Assembly (NCBI RefSeq): GCF_029840635.1
Contig: NZ_JAOCCU010000039.1
Location: 1-56,474, forward strand
DNA: 56,474 nt
Source: Mitsuaria sp. GD03876
Lineage (GTDB): Bacteria; Pseudomonadota; Gammaproteobacteria; Burkholderiales; Burkholderiaceae_C
Direction: 5' to 3'
Program-made: the position numbers and the translations under genes
Shown here: piece after piece, positions 7,131 to 15,826 of the stretch
How the letters are laid out: each line of letters opens with the position of its first letter
Numbering within the stretch: position 1 is the first letter of the stretch
Notes under the pieces: model-generated
What the model was told of the DNA's origin: nothing
Database searches by the model: none
Seen by the model: the letters and a program-made list of their open reading frames with translations, nothing else

Positions 7131-10100
7131 ATGGATCGGATGGCAAGCGCGCCTCGGCGCGTCGGGCTGGCGCTGGCTGGCGCCTTGTCGAGCGTCCTCG
7201 CCGCGACCGGCGCGCTCGCGCAGGTCAGCGTCTCGAGTTCCGGCAACCCCGCGTACGGGCAGGCGATCACCGTGCCGCCCGGCATCGGCGGCATGCAGCC
7301 CAACCTGAGCCTCATGTACGCCGGCGGCGGGCTCAACGGTCCGGTGGGACATGGCTGGTCGCTGCAGGGCATCTCGACGATCACGCGCTGTCCCGGCACG
7401 CGCTACACCGACGGGCAGCCGCAGGGCGTGGTGTTCGGCCCGGCCGACAAGCTGTGCCTCGACGGCCAGCGGCTGATCCAGACGGACGCGGCGGGCAACG
7501 TCGTCGCGTTCCCGCAGGTCGACGACGCCCGGGGCCTGTCCAGCGGCTGGCGGGAGTACCGCACCGAGAAGGACAGCTTCGTGCGGGTGCGCGCCTACGG
7601 CACCACCGGCAGCGACACGGCCAACGGCCCGCAGCACTTCAAGGTGTGGACCAAGTCCGGCCAGGTCTACGAGTACGGCAACTCCCCGGCGGCCGATGCC
7701 AACACCCAGGCCTCGGTGCTCGCGCAGGGCAAGACGGCGGCGATGGTGTGGGCCGTCGCGCGCATCAGCGATGCCGTCGGCAACTACATCGACTTCAAGT
7801 ACGAGAACCGCGAGGTCGCCTGGGGCAGCAAGATCTGGGGCGGCGCGGGCATCGGCCGGGAGTGGAACGTCAAGGAGATCCAGTACACCGGCAACGGCGC
7901 CCAGCGCCCCCGCAACAAGGTGGTGTTCCGCTACAGCGAGCGGCTGCTGGACGCGGCCGAGTCCTACCAGCAGGGCGCCAAGAACATCAGCCGGCGCCGG
8001 CTCGACGCGATCGACACCTACGTCAACGCGCCGGCGGCCGAGCTCGTGCCCGATGGCGTCACGCCCACGGGCGGCGTCTTCGTCAAGCGGGTGCGGATCG
8101 ATTACGCCAACGGCGGCCTGACCGGCCGCGCGCGCGTGGTGGCGATCGCCGAGTGCGTCGATCAGGCCGGCACGCGCTGCATGCCGCCGGCGCGCTTCAA
8201 CTACGCCCCCGGCAGCGCCTACCGGGTGGCGTCGACCAGCTTCAACCTGGCGTCGACCAAGCTCTCCTCGATGGACAGCAAGTACGGCGTGATGGCGGGG
8301 GACTTCAACGGCGACGGCCGCACCGACCTGATCCGCTGGGCCGAGAACGCCGGCGAGACGCAGCTGCTGCAGAGCAACGGCGACGGCGGCTTCAGCGGCG
8401 TGACGACCTCGCTGACCTCGGCGGGCGCGCTGAACCGCGCGGACGGCTGCGTGTCGTCGACGGTGGCGGACGCCAACGGCGACGGGCTCGTGGACATCGT
8501 CCGCGTGTTCAACGACCGCAACGCGAGCGGCGGCTCGTGCGGCCAGACGCCGCGCGCCGAGTTCCTGATCAACCAGGGCGGCGGGACCTTCGCCGTCCAG
8601 CAGCTGCTGGACACCGGCAACGCGCAGATCGCGTTCAAGCGCCAGGTGTCCAACATCGAGACGCGCGACTACTGCGGCGCCGTCGCGTCGGCGGGCACGG
8701 CCCCGGGCATGCACGACGTCGCGTTGGCGCTGGCGGTGATCTGCAACGACACGCCGCGCACCGGCCGCGGCTGGTCCGACGGCGCCACCTACTACTTCAT
8801 GGACGTCAACGGCGACGGGCGCCTGGACATCGTGACGACGGTCCTGCAGGCGAAGTACCCGACCGATCCGCTCGAGGACTACATGCCGCCCGACGTCATG
8901 CCCGGCTGCGCGGGCTGCACCAAGGTCTACCTGGCGCAACCGGACGGCCGCTTCGCGCTGACGCCGTCCAACGTCGACAACACGCCGCTGTATTCGGACC
9001 CGGGCCGGTTCGGTGGCTTGAACTCCTGGTCCTTCGTCCGGGACACCAATGGCGACGGGCTGTCCGACCTCTTCGCCGCCGGCGCGCCGGGCAACTATCG
9101 CAACTGGGTCTCGGACGGCCGCGGCAACTTCAGCGACGGCGGCTACCTCGGCGACGACACCTGCACCACGCCGCTGGACTTCAACGGCGACGGCCGCGCC
9201 GACTGCCTGAAGGCGGCCATCACCGCGACCGGCAACCAGCTGACGGTGGCGTACGCGAGCTACTCCGGCGGCGTGTCCAACTTCAACCTCCGCGCCGCGG
9301 GCCAGGAACTGGGCAGCAACGGCAAGAACGTGGTGGGCCAGAACTTCGGCGTCTACGCGACCGACGTCAACGGCGACGGCCGCGACGACCTGATCCGCTG
9401 GCACGACAACGCCGCGCTGAACCGGCTGTACCTGTCCAACGGCGACGGCACCTTCGGCGAGGCGCCGATGAGCGCGCTGGGCGAGATGAACTCGATGATC
9501 CTGGGCCAGAGCGACGGGACCTACGACCTGCTGATGGGCGACTTCCGCGGGCTGGGCTCGGTGGAGTTCCTGCGGATCTCGCGCAACGCGCCGGACCTGA
9601 GCGACCTGAGCAAGAAGAACAAGCTGTTCGTCCTGTCCGACACCGCGACGCCCGACCGGCTGGTGAGCTTCATCTCGCCGACGGGGCTGAAGACGACGGT
9701 GAACTACGAGCCGATGGGCAGCGGTCGCGTCGTCAACGACGCCGGGACGCCCGACCGCGCGCAGTACCCGCTGGCCGACGTGATGATGGCCGGGCAGATC
9801 GTCGCGTCGCTCGACCAGGAGTCGGGCGCCGGCGCGCAGACGGTGCGGACGGAGTTCGGCTACCTCGGCATGAAGGCCGCGGTGGACGGCCGCGGGCTGC
9901 TGGGCTTCCGCCGCACGGTGCAGCAGAACCCGGCGGCCAACGGCGAGCCGGTGAGCATCTGGACGGACTTCCTGCTCGCCGAGCCCTACGCGGGCGTGGC
10001 CAAGCGCACGCAGACCCGGCGCGGCGGCTGGGGCAGCCCCAATGCCGCGCTGCTCAGCCAGACGGAGAACTTCTACTGCGACCGCACGTCGGGGGCGAAT

Positions 10101-10565
10101 CCGGACTCGGCCACGATCGACGCGCCCTGCGCGACGGCCGCCAAGGTCACGCGGCCCTACCTGCGGCGCAGCATCGAATCGGGCTGGGACCTGAACGGCA
10201 CCGCGCTGCCGGTGGTCACGACGGTCAGCGACTACAACGACTTCGGCGACGCGACCCAGGTCGTGGCGACGACCTCGGGCTCGGTCGCCGGCCTGCCCGG
10301 CCAGACCGCGACGCGCACGAGCACCAACACCTACTGCGCGCCGGACTCGGCGGGTTGCGCCAACAAGATCTCGGGCGACAACTGGATCCTGGGCCGGCTC
10401 AGCCGCGCGACGGTGGCCAACGCGGTGCCGAGGCTCGTCGACACGCTGACCGCGAGCGCCGGCAGCTCGCCGACGGCCACGGCCACCAGCGGCAGCCAGG
10501 CGGTCAACCCGCCGGCGAATCCGGCGGTGCTCTCGGCCATCCTGCAACTGCTGCTGGACGACTGA
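7131..10565 (+). CDS. Sec-exported SpvB / FG-GAP repeat protein (TcB-like)
   Basis: A 1144-residue protein. A signal peptide (residues 1-31, ending A-L-A-Q) is followed by the SpvB N-terminal domain (G-I-G-G-M-Q-P-N-L-S-L-x-Y, then G-x-G-W-S-L-Q-G-I). Six or more FG-GAP/VCBS repeats with the D-x-N-G-D-G-R-x-D signature lie between about 390 and 760. The last part (from about 845: F-I-S-P-T-G-L-K-T-T-V-N-Y-E-P, then G-R-G-L-L-G-F-R-R) matches the middle region of TcdB-type toxins. This is the architecture of the TcB component of insecticidal Tc complexes, which forms half of the toxin-holding cocoon. The ATG at 7131 has a strong GGGAGGG site 7 bases upstream. The RHS half follows 74 bases downstream. 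Export by Sec is unusual for this family. Confidence 0.85.
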   Translation: MDRMASAPRRVGLALAGALSSVLAATGALAQVSVSSSGNPAYGQAITVPPGIGGMQPNLSLMYAGGGLNGPVGHGWSLQGISTITRCPGTRYTDGQPQGVVFGPADKLCLDGQRLIQTDAAGNVVAFPQVDDARGLSSGWREYRTEKDSFVRVRAYGTTGSDTANGPQHFKVWTKSGQVYEYGNSPAADANTQASVLAQGKTAAMVWAVARISDAVGNYIDFKYENREVAWGSKIWGGAGIGREWNVKEIQYTGNGAQRPRNKVVFRYSERLLDAAESYQQGAKNISRRRLDAIDTYVNAPAAELVPDGVTPTGGVFVKRVRIDYANGGLTGRARVVAIAECVDQAGTRCMPPARFNYAPGSAYRVASTSFNLASTKLSSMDSKYGVMAGDFNGDGRTDLIRWAENAGETQLLQSNGDGGFSGVTTSLTSAGALNRADGCVSSTVADANGDGLVDIVRVFNDRNASGGSCGQTPRAEFLINQGGGTFAVQQLLDTGNAQIAFKRQVSNIETRDYCGAVASAGTAPGMHDVALALAVICNDTPRTGRGWSDGATYYFMDVNGDGRLDIVTTVLQAKYPTDPLEDYMPPDVMPGCAGCTKVYLAQPDGRFALTPSNVDNTPLYSDPGRFGGLNSWSFVRDTNGDGLSDLFAAGAPGNYRNWVSDGRGNFSDGGYLGDDTCTTPLDFNGDGRADCLKAAITATGNQLTVAYASYSGGVSNFNLRAAGQELGSNGKNVVGQNFGVYATDVNGDGRDDLIRWHDNAALNRLYLSNGDGTFGEAPMSALGEMNSMILGQSDGTYDLLMGDFRGLGSVEFLRISRNAPDLSDLSKKNKLFVLSDTATPDRLVSFISPTGLKTTVNYEPMGSGRVVNDAGTPDRAQYPLADVMMAGQIVASLDQESGAGAQTVRTEFGYLGMKAAVDGRGLLGFRRTVQQNPAANGEPVSIWTDFLLAEPYAGVAKRTQTRRGGWGSPNAALLSQTENFYCDRTSGANPDSATIDAPCATAAKVTRPYLRRSIESGWDLNGTALPVVTTVSDYNDFGDATQVVATTSGSVAGLPGQTATRTSTNTYCAPDSAGCANKISGDNWILGRLSRATVANAVPRLVDTLTASAGSSPTATATSGSQAVNPPANPAVLSAILQLLLDD

Positions 10566-10639
10566 GCGCGCGACGCGCCCCCCGACGGAACCTCGACAAG
10601 AACCACATGTCCGACGGCGTCGGACCAGGGAGAGCAAAC

Positions 10640-13600
10640 ATGCGTGCACTTCGGCTCGCGATGTCCGGACGGTCCGAGGGCGGCCGTGGCGCCTGGCGCT
10701 CGGCGGCGCTCGCCGCGATCGCCCTGGCGGGCATGACCGCCGCCCAGGCGGACCCCTACAGCTACATCCGCACCAGCGCCTTCACCTACAAGGCCAACGG
10801 GCTGCTCGAGAGCGAGACGGTCGAGCCGGACCAGCCCAACCTGTGCGCGACGACGACCTACGCCTACAGCGACGCCTTCGGCAACCGCACGGCCAAGACC
10901 ACCTCGAGCTGCGCCGGCGCGTCGACGCTGGCGCAGTTTCCCGCGCGGGGCTCCACCGCCGACTACGGCACGCAGACGCTGACCGTCGCGGGCGTGCCCA
11001 ATGTCGTCGTGCCGCTGGGCGCGTTTTCGACGTCGGCCGCCAACGCGCTCGGCCATCCCGAGACGCGGGTCTACGACCCGAGGTTCGGCGTGGCCACGCA
11101 GATGACCGGGCCCAACGGCGTGGCGACGTCGTGGACCCTCGACGAGCTCGGCCGCAAGGTGCTCGAGACCCGCCAGGACGGCACCGCGACCGCTGTCTAC
11201 TACTGCTGGACCAAGGTCTACGACCCCGGCGCGGGCGGCCTGGTGGCGGCCACCACCGGCAACGCGCCGCTCAACAGCGCCGGTTGCCACAACGGCAGCT
11301 CGCCCGCGATCCCGTCGCCGCAGGCGGGCGAGGAGCCCGCCGACGCGGTGCGCTACGAACACACGGTGACGCGCGTGGGCGGCACCGCGGTGTCGGGCTT
11401 CGGGCGCATCTATTACGACCGCGCGGGCCGCAAGATCCGGACGGTGGCGGAAGGCTTCGACGGCGGCGCCTTCGCGGGCACGTCGCGGCTGGTCGTGCAG
11501 GACACCGACTACAACGCGTTCGGCGTGGCGGTGACCTCGACGCAGCCGTATTTCCTGGCCACGGGCGCGTCCATCACCGGCGGCGGCGCCTACGGGCTGA
11601 CGATGACCGAGTACGACGCGCTGGGCCGCGCGGTGACGGTGCACACCGCCGAACCGGCGACGGCGCAGCAGGCCGGCGGCAACGGCGGCACCGTGGGCGT
11701 GCCGGGGCGCGGATCGCGGCAGATGGCGCGCACCAGCTTCGCCTTCGACGGCAACCGGGTCACCGCCATCGACGACAAGGGCCGGCAACGCATCGACGAG
11801 AAGGGCCTGGACGGCCAGATCGTGCGCAGCACCGACGCGATGGGCGCCCAGGTGCTGCAGCAGTACGACGCCTTCGGCAACCTGGTCGTCACCCGCGATC
11901 CGTTGAACAACCGCATCGTGGTCGAGTACGACACCGGCGGCCGCAAGGTCTCGATCAACGATCCGGACGGCGGCGTGACCGTCTACTGCTACGACGCGCT
12001 GGGTCAGCTGAAGGCGCAGCAGACGTCCGCGATGCGCGGCGGTCATGCGCCGCAGGGATGCCCGGCCGTGGCCTCGGCCGGCACCGCGCCGGCGGTGGCG
12101 GGGTGGACGACCTTCGCCTACGACGCGCTCGGACGGATGGTGAGCCGCGCGGAGCCGGAGTACACCAGCGCCTGGGTCTACGACAGCTGCGCCAAGGGCA
12201 ACGGCAAGCTCTGCCAGAGCAGCACCAGCCACGGCGTGAGCCGCCGCATCACGTATGACGGCGTGGGCCGCGTGGCGAGCCAGCGGACCGACGTCGCGGG
12301 CGAGCTCAGCGCGGCGACGGCGGTCAGCTACGACGCCGCCGGCCGCGTGCTCACGCAGACCTATCCGACCGGCGTGACGCTGCGCTACGAGTACACCGCG
12401 CGCGGCTTCCTCAACACGGTGAAGCTGGACACGCAGGCGGTGATGAACGGGGCCACGCTGGCGGCGGGCACGGTGCTGTGGACCGCCAACGCGTTCAACG
12501 CCTGGGGCCGCCAGGAACAGGCGACCTACGGCAACGGCGTGGCCACGCGCGGGCTCTTCGACAGCCAGACCGGGCGCGTCACCGGATTGACCGCCGGGCC
12601 GGGCGCGGCCAATTCGGTGGTCAACCAGTCCTATGTCTGGGACAGCGTGGGCCTGCTGACCAGCCGCCTGGACCGCATCGGCGACACCGGCGTGGTGGAG
12701 GTGTCCGACGGCTTCGCGTACGACGCGCTGGGACGGCTGACCGCCTATGCGGTGTCCGGCGGCGGCGGAGGGCGGACGGTCTCGCTGCAGTACAACGCGC
12801 TGGGCCTGCTGCTGTCCAAGAGCGACGTCGGCAACTACAGCTACGGCGCGCAGGGCGTCGCCAACGGCCGGCCGCATGCGGTGCTGGGCGTCCAGAACCA
12901 GGGCCAGAACTTCGGCTACGACCTCAACGGCAACGCCACGTCCGCGAGCGGCGGCAAGTGGCGGACGGTGAGCTACACCAGCTTCAACATGGCCGACGCG
13001 ATCTCGGGCGCCGGCCCGGCGAGCAGCTGGAAATATGACGACGGCCATCAGCGGATCAAGGAGACCAAGGCCGGCCGGGTCACCTGGTACCTGCATCCGG
13101 ACAACGCGGGCGGCCTGAGCTTCGAGCGCGAGGTCGCCGCCGACGGCACGCCGAGCAACCGGCACTACCTCAACGCCGGCGGCCAGGTGATCGGCGTGCT
13201 GGTGACCGCGGGCGCGCTGCCGGTTCTGGACGCGGCGGCGACGGCGCCGCCGGTGGCGGGATCGGTCGCCGCGCGCAAGCTGGAGTACTGGCACAAGGAC
13301 CAGCTCGGCAGCCTGATCGCGACGACGGACCACGCCGGCAACGTCACCGCGCGCTATGCCTACGACCCCTTCGGCAAGCGCCGCTACACCGACAGCCGCT
13401 ACGACCCCTACGGCAACCTGGTGGTGGATTGGCGCACGGACGGCGGACCCGGCACCGACCGTGGCTTCACCGGCCATGAGCACCTGGACGACTTCGGCAT
13501 CGTCCACATGAACGGGCGGCTGTACGACCCGACGCTGGGTCGGATGATGCAGGTCGATCCGTTCGTGCAGGACATGCTGAACCTGCAGAACTACGACCGC

Positions 13601-14647
13601 TACGGCTATTGCTACAACAGCCCGCTGGTGTGCACCGATCCGTCGGGGTACTCCTTCCTGTCCAAGCTCTGGAAGAAGATCTGGAACAACAAGATCATCC
13701 GCACGGTGATCATCGTGGTGGTGGCGTACTACACCGGCCAGTGGGCGCTGGAGCAGTACGGCGCGAATGTCGCGGCGACCTCGGGTTACCAGGCCGCGAC
13801 GGCCGCCGCGGCCAGCAGCAGCACGGCGCAGGGCGCGTTCCTGGCGTTCGAGCATGCGTATGCGTCGGCGTACGCGTCGGCGATGAGTTCCTGGACCGCG
13901 GGGGCGGTGGCCGGCGCGGCCGGCGGCTTCGCCGGCGCGCTGGTGGCGACCGAGGGCAACGTGGGCAAGGCGCTGCGGGCCGGGGTCGCCGGCGCGGTGA
14001 CCGGTGGCGTGGGCGCGGCGTTCGGCTCGGGGTATTCGGTGTCGCGCGTGGCGGCCACCGCGGTCGCCAGCGGCGTGGGCAGCGCGGTGCAGGGCGGCAG
14101 CTTCTGGGACGGCCTGCGCTCGGGCGCGCTGACCTCGGCGATGTCCTACATCAACTACACGCTGCGCCAGGAAATGATCGAGCAGTCGCGCATCAACGGC
14201 AACAACGACGGCGGGGACACCCTGAGCCGCGGCATGTTCGGCGACAAGTTCAAGCTCGCGGGCGGCCGCGTGTACGACCTGGCGTCACCCGACGAGAAGT
14301 ACGGGAAATGCAGTGTCCTGGGGTGCTGGCAGGCGGGGCCGGGGTCGGTCTTCGGCATCCCCTACTCGAATGGCAGCGTCACGGACATGGTGCTGGAGTC
14401 CTTCGCGGGGCCGCACGACAAGGCCAACTCCTACTGGTGGTATGTCCTGACGCCGGAGCAGGTGCTCAACGGGGAGGGCATGATCGGCAATGCATTCAAG
14501 GCCAACCATTACCTGGGCTGGGACAAGTGGGTGGACTTCGCGACGAACTACACGACGAGCCTGATGCTGGCGGCGCCGCTGGCGGCCGGGCCGATCATCG
14601 AGCAGAGCCACACGCTGCCGATCGTGACCAAGGGGCACAAGCGGTGA
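10640..14647 (+). CDS. Sec-exported RHS/YD-repeat protein with variable C-terminal domain (TcC-like)
   Basis: A 1335-residue protein. A signal peptide ends near residue 39 (T-A-A-Q-A). Many YD repeats (Y-D-A-L-G-R, Y-D-A-F-G-N, Y-D-P-F-G-K) fill residues 60-940. The conserved RHS core follows: G-F-T-G-H-E near 943, then G-R-L-Y-D-P-T-L-G-R-M-M-Q-V-D-P, N-Y-D-R-Y-G-Y-C-Y-N-S-P-L, and the boundary D-P-S-G-Y-S near 1000. In TcC proteins this core self-cleaves to release the C-terminal toxin. The last 330 residues contain a basic/hydrophobic segment (1010-1040), a Gly/Ala-rich pretoxin-like stretch (1085-1150) and a terminal module with F-A-G-P-H-D-K-A-N near 1255. I cannot assign a catalytic activity to that module. 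The start has a GGGAG site. A lipoprotein gene overlaps the stop. Confidence 0.87.
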   Translation: MRALRLAMSGRSEGGRGAWRSAALAAIALAGMTAAQADPYSYIRTSAFTYKANGLLESETVEPDQPNLCATTTYAYSDAFGNRTAKTTSSCAGASTLAQFPARGSTADYGTQTLTVAGVPNVVVPLGAFSTSAANALGHPETRVYDPRFGVATQMTGPNGVATSWTLDELGRKVLETRQDGTATAVYYCWTKVYDPGAGGLVAATTGNAPLNSAGCHNGSSPAIPSPQAGEEPADAVRYEHTVTRVGGTAVSGFGRIYYDRAGRKIRTVAEGFDGGAFAGTSRLVVQDTDYNAFGVAVTSTQPYFLATGASITGGGAYGLTMTEYDALGRAVTVHTAEPATAQQAGGNGGTVGVPGRGSRQMARTSFAFDGNRVTAIDDKGRQRIDEKGLDGQIVRSTDAMGAQVLQQYDAFGNLVVTRDPLNNRIVVEYDTGGRKVSINDPDGGVTVYCYDALGQLKAQQTSAMRGGHAPQGCPAVASAGTAPAVAGWTTFAYDALGRMVSRAEPEYTSAWVYDSCAKGNGKLCQSSTSHGVSRRITYDGVGRVASQRTDVAGELSAATAVSYDAAGRVLTQTYPTGVTLRYEYTARGFLNTVKLDTQAVMNGATLAAGTVLWTANAFNAWGRQEQATYGNGVATRGLFDSQTGRVTGLTAGPGAANSVVNQSYVWDSVGLLTSRLDRIGDTGVVEVSDGFAYDALGRLTAYAVSGGGGGRTVSLQYNALGLLLSKSDVGNYSYGAQGVANGRPHAVLGVQNQGQNFGYDLNGNATSASGGKWRTVSYTSFNMADAISGAGPASSWKYDDGHQRIKETKAGRVTWYLHPDNAGGLSFEREVAADGTPSNRHYLNAGGQVIGVLVTAGALPVLDAAATAPPVAGSVAARKLEYWHKDQLGSLIATTDHAGNVTARYAYDPFGKRRYTDSRYDPYGNLVVDWRTDGGPGTDRGFTGHEHLDDFGIVHMNGRLYDPTLGRMMQVDPFVQDMLNLQNYDRYGYCYNSPLVCTDPSGYSFLSKLWKKIWNNKIIRTVIIVVVAYYTGQWALEQYGANVAATSGYQAATAAAASSSTAQGAFLAFEHAYASAYASAMSSWTAGAVAGAAGGFAGALVATEGNVGKALRAGVAGAVTGGVGAAFGSGYSVSRVAATAVASGVGSAVQGGSFWDGLRSGALTSAMSYINYTLRQEMIEQSRINGNNDGGDTLSRGMFGDKFKLAGGRVYDLASPDEKYGKCSVLGCWQAGPGSVFGIPYSNGSVTDMVLESFAGPHDKANSYWWYVLTPEQVLNGEGMIGNAFKANHYLGWDKWVDFATNYTTSLMLAAPLAAGPIIEQSHTLPIVTKGHKR

Positions 14648-14964
14648 CACCGATCGGGCGCCGGTTCGTCGTCGCGGCCTGGATCGCCGCGTCGGCGGGC
14701 TGCGCCACGACCTTCTCGATCGAGCCGCAGCTCAACGCGATGATCGGCGTGTACGTGGGGGAGTCGCGGCTGGCGCTGAACGCGTCGTCCCGGAAGCTGG
14801 TCAGCGACGACGGACATCGCCGGGTGATGATCTACAGCCACTTCAACAAGTGCCAGTACATCCTGGAGATGGACAGCCAGACCTTCGTCGTGCTGTCGTG
14901 GACGTACGTCAGCCACGAGGCGATGTTGTCGTGCCGCCGGCAGCCGGCGCCGGTCTACGTCTAG
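14644..14964 (+). CDS. Small lipoprotein overlapping the RHS stop; immunity protein candidate
   Basis: A 106-residue protein starting at a GTG that overlaps the RHS gene stop by 4 bases (GTGA). The N-terminus is a short basic and hydrophobic leader ending in a lipobox, S-A-G-C, so the mature protein would be lipidated at Cys20. The body is a small alpha/beta domain with Y-V-G-E-S-R, H-F-N-K-C-Q-Y-I-L and a C-terminal S-C-R-R-Q. I recognise no family. In RHS and other polymorphic toxin loci, the gene immediately after the toxin tip usually encodes its cognate immunity protein, and envelope-acting toxins often have lipoprotein immunities. The immunity role is inferred from position and predicted location. 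Confidence 0.65.
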   Translation: MTPIGRRFVVAAWIAASAGCATTFSIEPQLNAMIGVYVGESRLALNASSRKLVSDDGHRRVMIYSHFNKCQYILEMDSQTFVVLSWTYVSHEAMLSCRRQPAPVYV

Positions 14965-15033
14965 CCGTCACGCATCGATGCGATGATGCGCGCCCAGAAG
15001 AATTCGCTCCTCGAGGAGCCCAGGGAGGAAACC

Positions 15034-15393
15034 ATGGATACCCGCGCCCGACGCGCGCTGGCCGGCCTGGCCGCGAGCGTCCTCGTCCTGAATCCGCTGG
15101 CGGCGAACGCCATCTCCTGCACCGGCCAGATCGGCTATCTCGGCTACGACCAGAACCGGGCCGTCGTGATCGCCAACGGGACCAACATCCACACGATCTG
15201 CAGCTCGACCGCGCAGGGCAACTTCCAGATCAACACGACGGCCTGCAAGGGCTTCTACGCCACCTTGCTCGTCCACCGCCTGGCCGCCAAGCCGGTGACC
15301 ATCTACTACAACGACCCCGCGCTGACGTCATGCTCGCAGATCGGCTCCTGGAGCAATCAGCCGAGCGCGTACTTCATCCAGATGGCGGATTGA
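15034..15393 (+). CDS. Small secreted four-cysteine protein, copy 2 of a local family
   Basis: A 119-residue protein with a signal peptide ending A-A-N-A (about residue 27). The mature part has four cysteines (I-S-C, T-I-C-S, T-A-C-K, T-S-C-S), the shared F-Q-I-N strand, and a central A-T-L-L-V-H-R-L-A-A-K-P-V-T-I-Y-Y segment, and it ends in Y-F-I-Q-M. The ATG at 15034 has a GGGAGG site 6 bases upstream. Against the protein at 6561-6896 it keeps the order Cys, beta hairpin, Cys, x-x-I-N, L-L-x-x-x-x-A-x-x-P-V/L-T, Cys, aromatic end. The K-P-V-T-I-Y-Y stretch faintly recalls SubB-type toxin B-subunits. Function unknown. Confidence 0.75.
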   Translation: MDTRARRALAGLAASVLVLNPLAANAISCTGQIGYLGYDQNRAVVIANGTNIHTICSSTAQGNFQINTTACKGFYATLLVHRLAAKPVTIYYNDPALTSCSQIGSWSNQPSAYFIQMAD

Positions 15394-15468
15394 AGCGAGC
15401 CCTGTCACCAACCGCTGCCTGTCGATGCAATCCTGACATTCATTCCGCCACCGATTCAGGACATACAC

Positions 15469-15795
15469 ATGACCAAGTTCCTCGCCATCGGCGCGCTCGC
15501 GCTGCTGACCGCCTCGTCGGCTTTCGCCGGCAGCCAGTCGGGCCGCATCAAGACCGTGACCCTGCGGGCTTCCGACGGCCTTGTCTACTTCGTCCTGGAC
15601 GGCCCGCGCGTCGAGCGGCCGGGCTGCAACACTGGCGACTACTGGATGATCAAGGACGAGAACTCGCCCGCCGGCAAGCGCCAGCTGGCGCTGCTGCTCG
15701 CCGCGCGGACCTCGCAGCAACCGATCAGCGTCGTCGGGACGGGCACCTGCACGCGTTGGCCGGACGGCGAGGACGTCAACGAGATCTACATGTGA
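15469..15795 (+). CDS. Small secreted protein, copy 3 of a local family
   Basis: A 108-residue protein with a signal peptide ending S-A-F-A-G (about residue 20). It has two cysteines rather than four: P-G-C-N and G-T-C-T. It retains the family order: a V-Y-F-V-L-D-G strand, Cys, Y-W-M-I strand, helix with L-A-L-L-L-A-A-R-T, Q-P-I-S-V, Cys, E-I-Y-M end. A CAGGA sequence stands 8 bases before the ATG. The gene is 75 bases after copy 2 and may be cotranscribed with it. Proteins of this general look are common as hypothetical periplasmic proteins in gammaproteobacteria and betaproteobacteria. No function can be assigned. Confidence 0.75.
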   Translation: MTKFLAIGALALLTASSAFAGSQSGRIKTVTLRASDGLVYFVLDGPRVERPGCNTGDYWMIKDENSPAGKRQLALLLAARTSQQPISVVGTGTCTRWPDGEDVNEIYM

Positions 15796-15826
15796 TTCGG
15801 TTCGACGAGCCTGGCGTCCCCCGCAC

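Noticed and set aside
7008-13855. Very long open frames on the minus strand across the SpvB and RHS genes
   Set aside because: They are rich in Arg, His, Ala and Val with no domains, and mirror the codon bias of the plus-strand genes. The plus-strand frames contain clear repeats and signal peptides.
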